A DNA stretch of 64,000 nucleotides from Rhyzopertha dominica (Eukaryota > Arthropoda > Insecta > Coleoptera > Bostrichidae). Shown here piece after piece: positions 56,330-64,000 of the stretch (the stretch's first letter is position 1; each line of letters begins with the position of its first letter). Both the position numbers and the translations under genes were made by a program. The DNA is taken from contig QCXZ01000041.1 of NCBI GenBank assembly GCA_025024175.1, positions 45,875,786-45,939,785 of the forward strand. The letters are read 5' to 3'. A model generated the notes under the pieces. That model was given only the letters and a program-made list of their open reading frames with translations. It made no database searches and was not told the origin of the DNA.

Positions 56330-57730
56330 ACAAAACAAATTTCATTTGTTTGTTATCATCTTGTTTGAATTTATATTCGCAACATGTTCTTTAATTTCAT
56401 TTCCATTAGCACTACCTGAATGTCATATGTATACCACATCACATTGGATGCATTTTAGTTGGTAAATACCACTTTTGTTCCAACTATTGCATTTTGGCTA
56501 ATTGTTAACTAGAAGACCTACCAAATTGCATTTATTTACCTGTATTGCTTTTATTCCGAATCTATTCAGCCTATTTTTAACGCAAACACTAACACCTTTG
56601 ACATCATTTACTGCTGCGATATTATGTTCTTTATCATTTATATTAGCATTGTACAGGATTCTTTGTATTGCTTTTTGAGCATTTGGTCCACAATTTTTGT
56701 GTTGGCTATTTGTCAGTTATTATAAGCCCAGAAAATGAAGAACTCCATCCTTTTCTCTTTTTAGAGTAAATTGAATATTTTTGTTTATTGCATTTAAAAA
56801 TTTTAAGAATACATCCCACTGCCTGTCTATTCCCGTCAACATATCTGGTCTTGATAATTTCATTTTTCTTTGCAAAAAGCTTCTCTTCGAAATTCGACAT
56901 GAAAGGTTCGGCCAAGACTGAAGACACAGGTGAACCCATTAGCAGTTCATCGTCTTGCTTGTAGAATATCTCATTGAACGTAAAATAACTTTGATCTATG
57001 CAAATTTCCACTGTATCTAATAGTGTTTTCTGTGTTTGATAGGTGGCAGTTTTGTTTTATTTTTGAGAATTGTTAAAAGTTCATTTAGAGGGATAGAAGT
57101 AAAAAGATTAGACGCATCAAATGACACAAGAAAAGCATTATTTGATATTGGTAATTCTTTTACTCTGTTCGTGAAACCTGTGGAATTCTTCACGCTGTAT
57201 TGATCGTGTGAAAACGTTGTTGGCGAATTTGCATAATTTATATAATGGAGTATTAACGTAAAAAACGACCAGTCTCAAAGGTATTCCATGTTTGTGAATT
57301 TTAGGGAGGCCATATACGAGGCTCGTAGAATTGGAGCTCGGGGGTTCATTAATCTTCAATTGATATCAAGTGTTTTGAAGATTTTGAAATGCTAGTCACG
57401 TCTTTCTGGAACTGACTTGTGCGATCTGAATTGTGTTTAATAAATTTTTTACTTTAGCCTGGTACTCATCAGTTTTTTAAAGTGACAATGGTGTTGCCTT
57501 TGTTCGCCTTACAAACAGTTAGTGAATTATCTGTAAAGATACGTCTTCACCTGCATTCTTCACTTCGTGGTGTTCAACAATGAATGACTCGTTCTTGTTT
57601 AATTTTATATACTAGTAGTGTAAAGATGCAGCCCTTTAGTAATTGTTCGTCGAAGAATTTTTAATATCATTTCCAGAATCATGAGAAGATGTTCTCCGAA
57701 TTCGGTATTTTACTTGATTTTGGATAGTCA
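56330..57730 (-). mobile_element. Penelope-like element family B, longer relic
   Basis: On the minus strand the PLE reverse transcriptase is readable from CKANKGNTIVTL (about 57515-57480). YGLPKIHKHGIPLRLV follows at about 57310-57260, then LLMGSPVSSVLAEPFMSNFE at about 56950-56890. TRYVDG is at about 56846-56832, where the second catalytic Asp of YVDD is Gly. VKGVSVCVKNRLNRFGIKA (about 56620-56560) matches the 49.4-kb copy almost word for word. A GIY-YIG start, GIYQLKCIQCDVVYI, lies near 56480-56435, where the Gly of YIG is lost. The 3' end with the ribozyme region is not seen. In-frame stops and shifts make it inactive. Confidence 0.85.
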
Positions 57731-59329
57731 TTGAAGTTCTTATATACCTAATTAGTTATAAACGCAATACTACAAGCAGCGTAATTTTGATAAAAAATCA
57801 ATTGACGAATAAAGCTAGCTATCAAACATTGCATCATAGTAATTGTTAATTAAGTAAGTAGTTTTTAAAAACGTGATTCACTTGTTTCAAATCTTAACTA
57901 TATGTTGCATATTCTCTTTTATCAACTTCCACAATCAGGCCACACATAGTTGACTCATTTGGTGCATTATAGTAGACAGATTACTCATATTTTATTTAAT
58001 CACGTGGTCTCTGATCGAAATGGAGTTTCTTACACAAGTTGATAATTGACAGGTGATTTCAGCTAACTTAAAAATAGTTAATCGAGCTTCTAAGAACATT
58101 GAATAAATAAGTAATAACTATAAGTATCGCAGAATGTTCGTTTTGTTTAAGCTTTATACCATCGATAATTATATAAATTATAATCAGTTTTAAAGTTTTC
58201 TTTTTTTGTTCCAGGTGAGTTAGTTTCAACTTCTCTTATATTCATTACGCCAGACAAGGTAGGTACCTGTATTTATTTTTCTTACATAAAGTTACTGCTG
58301 GCATGCGTTAGAAGTTTGTGTCATCTACAACAATATTTGCTTATACTTAATAATTCAACATTTAAAAACTTTTGATGTCTAATTTGTATTATGGATGCTA
58401 ATTAAGTTATATTACTGTATTGTATTCTATTGGCTAAAATTAAATGCGATTAACATTCTGACAAGGAATATCTGTCATCAGCGCTGTCAGTTATTCAGAA
58501 TAATGTGCATTTGTTTATAGATTTTTGTCTATCAGCCTATTAATTTTATTGACAAGCTCACGAACTGTAAACCCGAAATGAAATTGGTTCAAGCTGCTAA
58601 TTTTAATCAGCATTCTCATTTCTGACGAAGCTATTTAGGTCATATATTGACAGATGATATGTGTCGTGATATCCAAATTCATTTGACCCCATTTAACATT
58701 GATTTAAAGAATCGTCCCAATTGTCAAGTGAATTCGCATGCCATAACGTAACCGCTTATCAACAGGAAGGGCAAATAATTTTTTATCAAACGGCTATAAA
58801 AAATGTATGTATTGGAGCCATTACTTGATAATATTGGCACATATTATTTAGATAGATGGGAGATCGTTTTTTTTAGATTATAATGTCGGCCTTCTTCATT
58901 CTAATCGTGAGAGATAAGAACGCATAAAATTTAAAATAAGGGTTATTTGTAAAATGTCGAAGAAATGCTGAAGCATATAACTTACAATTTAAAAAGTGCT
59001 TCATTTTGGGACGATTGAAACAGAGCAGTCAATAATTCTGACTAAGATATGACGTCATCGCCTTTTTTCTTTTTATTTTATGTTTAGTCAGATATTTATT
59101 GTTAAATAAAAATTCCTTACTTCTGCTGAAATACTAAATCTTTATTATAAATGTGTAGATATTTTTGATAGAATATAACAGTAATAATGCTAAAGTTTTA
59201 CAACTCTATCATACACATGTAAGAAGGCGAAGCAAAACATGTGTTGACAGAATTATTCATAAATTAAATATAAAGATTACGAAACAAAGGAGATCAATAC
59301 GACATGTGAAATTGTACTAGGTATTAAAA
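57731..59329. other. AT-rich spacer
   Basis: No gene or element recognised. The sequence is AT-rich with ordinary short repeats. Confidence 0.4.
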
Positions 59330-59331
59330 TA

Positions 59332-59707
59332 CAGGGTGATTTTTTGAAAACTTCACACCTTAAATACCTTTAAATATGCCAAAAATTTAAAAATTTGCAA
59401 AAACAGGTAAACTTTTGTTTGCAGGGGGACAACTTTTGAGATAAGTTTTTAATGGATAGCGCTTACTCTCTGAGCAGGGTAGATACCCCTTTAAAAATTT
59501 TAAATGGAACTATCCATCTTGTGATACATCATTTGAAAGCTTATTTCACAAAGAGTCTGGCCATGTAATTAGTTTTACCACGTTTAACTTATTGACGGGG
59601 TAATAGATTAATAGTGCCTACGAAACAGGTTGCTTATTAAATTGAATATTTTGGACTCTTTTCAACAAAATGTATTTTATTTTTGAGCGGAAATAAAATT
59701 GTCCTTA
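59332..59707. repeat. Long terminal inverted repeat, left
   Basis: It pairs with 61257-61631. Shared words include GGGGGACAACTTTTGAGATA, ATTGACGGGGTA and, at the inner end, AATATTTTGGACT and AATTGTCCTTAC. The outer 35 bases are almost identical. Confidence 0.85.
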
Positions 59708-59912
59708 CGAGAACCCAAAATTTAAACAAACAACTTGTAAAAAATATGACACTTAAAAAAAACTCCCAGTATACTGAAAATTTTTTTAACATTATTATTA
59801 ACATTAAAGTATTTATCATGTGCTTTTTAAGAAAGTCCATGTCCACGAAAAAGAAAAATTATTTATTTGTAAATCCAAAAACAGTGTGAACAAAACCATA
59901 GAAATTCAAACC

Positions 59913-61004
59913 TTACAATAGATTCTCAAAATGTGCACCACCTCTTTCCATACAATAATACAGACGGTTCTCGAACTCCTGCTGCACTTTTCGGAAAGTT
60001 TCAGGTGGAATCCTCCTGCACTCGTTAATAATTCTTTCTCGCAGATCGTCCAGGCTAGTAGGTTGTGTTTTGTAAATCACAGATTGTACATGACCCCATA
60101 GACAGAAATATAAAGCAGCCAAATCGGGTGATCGTGGCGGGCATTCAATTGTTCCACGCCTACCAATCCAGTGAAGAGGAAATCTATGATTTAACCAATT
60201 TCGCACATTAATGGCGTAATGCGGTGGGGCTCCATCATGTTGGTAAAACAATTCGTATTCATCCAACATTGGATTTCCTTCAGGGTCACGTTGGTTTTCT
60301 AATTGCTCTGTGATTAAAGGATCAATAACGTTATCAAGTAATTCTAAATACATTCCCCCATTTAGCGTCCCATCAATGAAAATTGGACCTACAATTGCGT
60401 TGCCAAGTATTCCAGCCCAGACGTTCAGCTTCTGAGGAACTTGTGTATGACCTTCTCGAAAAATATAAGGATTTTCGTCACTCCAGTACCTGACGTTATG
60501 TTTATTTACAGAGCCGTTCAAAAAAATGTGCATTCATCACTGAAGCAGATATTTTTTATTAGATTTGGATTTACTATAATCTTTTCTGTCATAATTTCGC
60601 AAAATTGCAGTCTTCTATCGAAGTCATCTTCGCCGAGTTCTTGGAGAGTTTTCATCTTATAGGGATGGAATTTGTGAAATTTTGTAACTTTCCTTACAGA
60701 TGAATAAGAAAGTTCAGTGGCTGTAGAAATCTTACGCAAAGAGCTAGTTGGATCCATTGCAAAATGACCAAGTACTTCAAGTTGGGCCATTTCATCAACG
60801 ACTCTATTCCCTGCCCATTTTTTGTTTACTACAGATCCAGTGTCTTGAAATTTCTGCACGAGATCGAGAATGTACCTAGCGTCTAGCGTCAACATTTTTA
60901 TCGGGGTGCCGTTCGTTAAACACCCTTGCTGACGCACGAGCACAGCTATGCTCAGCACCGTAAATAAAAATTATTTCTACCCTTTCGGCAGTTGAATAAA
61001 CCAT
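59913..61004 (-). CDS. Tc1/mariner-superfamily transposase with two small frame breaks
   Basis: The enzyme would excise and reinsert the element. Translation from an ATG at 61004 ([20 protein letters not shown]) runs into [11 protein letters not shown] 7-bp tandem duplication (TAGCGTC twice on plus, near 60880) then shifts the frame. Reading resumes with [15 protein letters not shown] and reaches FSDECTFF, with the first catalytic Asp. There a run of seven T bases, one fewer than the frame needs, breaks it again near 60520. The rest is open to 59913, with [10 protein letters not shown] (second Asp) and [16 protein letters not shown] (third Asp). Net length without the two breaks is 361 residues, normal for the family. 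The spacing between the last two Asp residues is 36, not the usual 34. Confidence 0.88.
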
Positions 61005-61256
61005 TATCACTTGGACTCTCACCTTAAAATTTCACGCGATTTATAAAAAGGAATGTGAACAAAAAGATGGTCGTGCCAAAGAAGTAGCCAAAAAGTTGAA
61101 ACAAAAAATTGGAAACACAAAGTAGATAATTATTTAGCCAATTCAGTATAAACTGTCGAGTTGCAATATCAAGTAATGTCGAAAGAAAATTTTAAGTATT
61201 TTTGGCATTTTGCTTAGGTGTAACAATTATTTTTTAACAAGTTTTATTTAGGCTTA

Positions 61257-61631
61257 AGTAAGGACAATTTTTATTGTAACTGCAAGACAATAAATTTTGT
61301 TAAAAAAAGTCCAAAATATTCCATTTTATAAGCCACTTGCTACAATGCACTTTTTGACCCACTACCCCGTCAATGGGTAAAAAATAGTAAAACTAATTAC
61401 ATGGCAAGACTCCTTGTGTAATAAGCTTTTAAATGATGTATCGTAAGATGGGTAGTTTCATTTAAAATTTTTGAAGGGGTATCTACCCCCCTAAGAGGGT
61501 AAGCGCTATCCATTAAAAACTTATCTCAAAAGTTGTCCCCCTGCAAACAAAAGTTTACCTGTTTTGCAAAATTTTAAATTTTTCCTCTATTTAAAGTTAT
61601 TTAAGGTGTGAAGTTTTCAAAAAATCACCCT
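61257..61631. repeat. Long terminal inverted repeat, right
   Basis: It is the partner of 59332-59707 and ends in the same CAGGGTGATTT sequence, inverted. Confidence 0.85.
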
Positions 61632-61633
61632 GT

Positions 61634-62400
61634 ATACTAAATAAGCAGAATTTACTGAAAGGACTTAACACGACACAAAATATATAACGTCAGGGATTTG
61701 CCACTAACATGTATAAACAAAATTACAAAGTTAAGAACTTTGGAAGTTTGGGTAGATAGCCTGCCTCAACAAGCAAATAATAATTGAATATACCAAGCTT
61801 AATTTAAGCTCTAGACTTAAAAAGTATGATTTAGGTTTCTCTTCCTCTGCATATTACTACTTTTAAAATTTCCTTCCCCACATTCCTTCGATTTTACAAG
61901 ATTGAAATTATCATTATTGTTGACATTTCAAACATATTGATTTCATGCCAGGCCTGGCTTCTGGTTCTGGCAAACCCTGAAACCAATATTTTACATTACC
62001 TAACGAGGTTGCTTTCCACTGAGTGCTTAGTTAGCAGTACATTGACAAGGAGGAATTTAAAAAAAAGACGCAAAAGCTACTCAGGTGGAATTATTAAATC
62101 TCTGGCTACCCTGATAAATTTTCCGAAAAAATCTTCTATAGGATTTGTAGTATTTTGCAAAATATTTGTCACACACATACTGATTGTTGATGATTAATGA
62201 ATGAAATGTTTGGAACATTTCACTGGACGGGAGATCTATGAGCGGATTCAAATAACTGTAAAGGAATCATTCTACGTCAGTATTCAGTTTTTTATGGTGG
62301 CTACTTTTGTTTTGTTTTATTAATGAATCTAATTTTTTGTGCGGAAAAGAGGATTGTCATGACAAACGTCATCCTAACATTATAAAACAATTTATTTCAG
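61634..62400. other. Spacer without recognised genes
   Basis: An 86-codon plus frame at 61937-62197 has no similarity I can name. No other feature was found. Confidence 0.35.
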
Positions 62401-62930
62401 CTTCTTTGTAGACTGAACCTCGAGGAAAAAATCATGCAACTATCGATCGATTATATTCGGTGTTTCAAGGGGATGATGGAATTCTTTCCCTCGCTTTTGC
62501 CGTTTGTTCTTCTCCGCCAGTTACATTTGAAAAGCAAAATTTAACGATTTTGTTTGTAGTATTTCATTTTACTTGATCAAATGATAGCGTTTTTAATGGT
62601 CGTTAATAATTTCGATAGCGCTCCCGCTCCAGGCCGACAATTGGTCTTTTTTATTACCCCGCAGAAAAAGCAGGAACAGTGTGCGTGGGTAATNTATTAT
62701 TCAAGGTACAAAATGCCGCAGTGCAGGCAAACGTGGATATGCAGATTTAAAAGGAAAACAAAACTACGGCGGTAGCGGGAACAAATGAATGGCTCGAATA
62801 CTAACTGCATCATTACCAAAAGCTGCAGCAGCACGACGGGACAAAATCCCGAAAGCTTGCCTTGCTTGCACTTTGAGCAAGTGCATAAAATGTGAGTTCT
62901 AATTTGCACGAACCGTTTTCCAATTATTGT
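62400..62930. other. GC-richer island, possible conserved non-coding element
   Basis: This GC-richer block has unrecognised short frames on both strands and one N near 62694. Its composition resembles the other islands in the window. Confidence 0.3.
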
Positions 62931-63345
62931 CAAGATTTACTTCAGATTACCACCCTAATGTAACACTAAAAAGGTACAATAATAACAGGAGTGAGTATCA
63001 AAATTATTCGTTAAGACTAATCGAAGTAGATGCTCTTTGAACTAAAGGCCTGTGTGTTTGAGACCGACATCTTAAATGAGACGGATTAAACTGGTTTCAA
63101 TTGATTAATAGCCAGACATTACCATCTTTCAGATTGGATTATGCCCGTTACAGTGGTTAACAACTGACATTATCCATTTACTACTAAATCCTTATAATTA
63201 CCGTTGCTATACAGTTTTTATTATTGTATTTGCTTTTCTAGATGTTTAAGCTCATCTTAACAGAAAGGCATCATCTAGTGCATTTGTTATAAAAGTGCCA
63301 TCTGTATTTGAATAAAAACAGGGAGAACCATCCCACTCTGCAATC
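62931..63345. other. AT-rich spacer
   Basis: No gene recognised. Confidence 0.4.
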
Positions 63346-63660
63346 ATGAGTGACACTGACGTAAATACCTCGAAGTCTTCTTCTAGTAACAAAGAACGCC
63401 AGTTAATACATTTGTACTATCATGGACTTCGCACGAAGACAGTTTCCTTTTTTCTTTCCGTTCTTGATTCGGATCACCTTATAATGTATTTAACCGTTGA
63501 TATTTATAATGCGAACTGTTTCCATCTACATAGTGTTGCGTAGCGACAGAAGTGGCAGCCGCTCCCGGGGTGGAAGAGTTCTTATTGCTGTTCATCCCTC
63601 TTTATTGGCGGTACCGCAGGATATTGGACATACTGACATATTGGTGATCTTGTTCGCTAT
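63346..63660 (+). pseudogene. LINE endonuclease N-terminal fragment
   Basis: An ATG at 63346 opens a frame that reads into LYYHGLRTKTVSFF (about 63403-63450), a form of the YYQNVRGLRTK block that opens the APE-type endonuclease of many LINEs. After one frame change near 63525 it continues as LRSDRSGSRSRGGRVLIAVH (63536-63595), the next conserved endonuclease block. The usual TETW motif between them is eroded to YLTV. The frame is cut at 63660 by the start of a mariner-like element, and the reverse transcriptase is absent from the window. The first 15 residues (MSDTDVNTSKSSSSN) may be the authentic start of ORF2. Confidence 0.7.
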
Positions 63661-63661
63661 A

Positions 63662-64000
63662 CAGGGTGGGCCAAGTGAACGTATTTCTTCCGTAACTCCA
63701 CAACTATTGAAAATATGAAAAACTTTTTTATATAAAAGTGATCCAGGTTCATATGCTGCATATTGTAAAATATTTTTGAAAACGGTTCACTTCCGATTAT
63801 ACCGGAAACGCATACCAACTTCCTTATTTTAAATAGAATACCCCGTATATTTTGTATAACATACCATACCTCTAAAATGTACAGTTTTCGAGGAAATAAG
63901 CGCTTAAACAAAATATCGTCGTTTGCAGCGCTCTCCACCATTTTAAATATTTTCCAAAATAAGACACCTCTGAAAGAATGCGGTTAACGTGCTGCGTAAG
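63662..64000. mobile_element. Start of a mariner-like element or MITE, cut by window end
   Basis: CAGGGTGGGCCAAGTGAACG follows a TA at 63660-63661 inside the LINE endonuclease frame. Ends beginning CAGGGTG are typical of Tc1/mariner elements. No coding sequence is recognised in the 339 bp available, and the other end lies outside the window. Confidence 0.65.

Larger units (their letters stand above)
59332..61631 (-). mobile_element. Tc1/mariner-superfamily transposon, nearly intact
   Basis: The element is 2,300 bp, starts and ends with CAGGGTGATTTTTTGAAAAC in inverted orientation, and has TA on both sides (59330-59331 and 61632-61633). That is the target duplication of the Tc1/mariner superfamily. 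The inverted repeats are unusually long. Similarity can be followed inward for about 375 bp on each side (to about 59707 and 61257) with increasing differences. It encodes one transposase on the minus strand. Confidence 0.93.

Overview
This window looks like non-coding and repeat-rich DNA from an arthropod, most likely an insect. It is AT-rich, has no dense operon-like gene order, and is filled with element families that are common in insect genomes: BEL/Pao LTR retrotransposons, Penelope-like elements (PLEs), Tc1/mariner-type and hAT DNA transposons, and LINE fragments. I cannot name the species. Scattered N bases fall mostly inside repeats, as in a draft assembly. Layout, left to right. 1-6.1 kb is AT-rich sequence with two copies of a LINE/retroposon family (about 1979-2305 and 4091-6056, the second with a target-site duplication) and an internally deleted mariner copy at 3250-4030. 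7.1-7.25 kb holds two opposed hammerhead-ribozyme-like motifs, one with a complete core. 8.3-14.1 kb has two short MITE/SINE-like repeats and a mariner relic. 15.5-17.0 kb carries a decayed hAT (DUF4371-type) transposase. 18.5-19.7 kb is a PLE relic (family A), followed by a tandem repeat. 25-26.3 kb is a decayed Helitron-like repeat. 27.1-33.6 kb is the best-preserved object: a complete 6,493-bp BEL/Pao retrotransposon with identical 421-bp LTRs, a 5-bp target duplication and one long gag-pol frame, inserted in the transposase frame of an older DDE transposon. 35.6-36.7 kb is a second PLE-A copy. 36.84-37.38 kb is the best candidate for a host protein-coding exon. 38-39.2 kb is a LINE reverse-transcriptase relic. 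43.7-44.9 kb is a large nested palindromic (foldback) element. 48-50.4 kb is a three-part nest: a mariner copy split by an unknown 842-bp insertion and by a PLE-B copy, each with target duplications. 51.8-54.9 kb is an old second BEL/Pao relic and 56.3-57.7 kb a second PLE-B copy. 59.3-61.6 kb is an almost intact Tc1/mariner-superfamily transposon with long inverted repeats and only two small frame breaks. The window ends with a LINE endonuclease fragment broken by the start of another mariner-like element. Between the elements there are about a dozen GC-richer islands of 200-500 bp without a convincing reading frame. Their spacing suggests conserved non-coding or regulatory DNA in a large intron or intergenic region, but that is inference. 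Most coding capacity belongs to transposable elements, so the genes do not form one pathway. The interesting biology is in the nested insertion history, the recently active BEL copy, and the hammerhead-like motifs linked to the PLEs, two of which carry an unusual paired substitution in the catalytic core.
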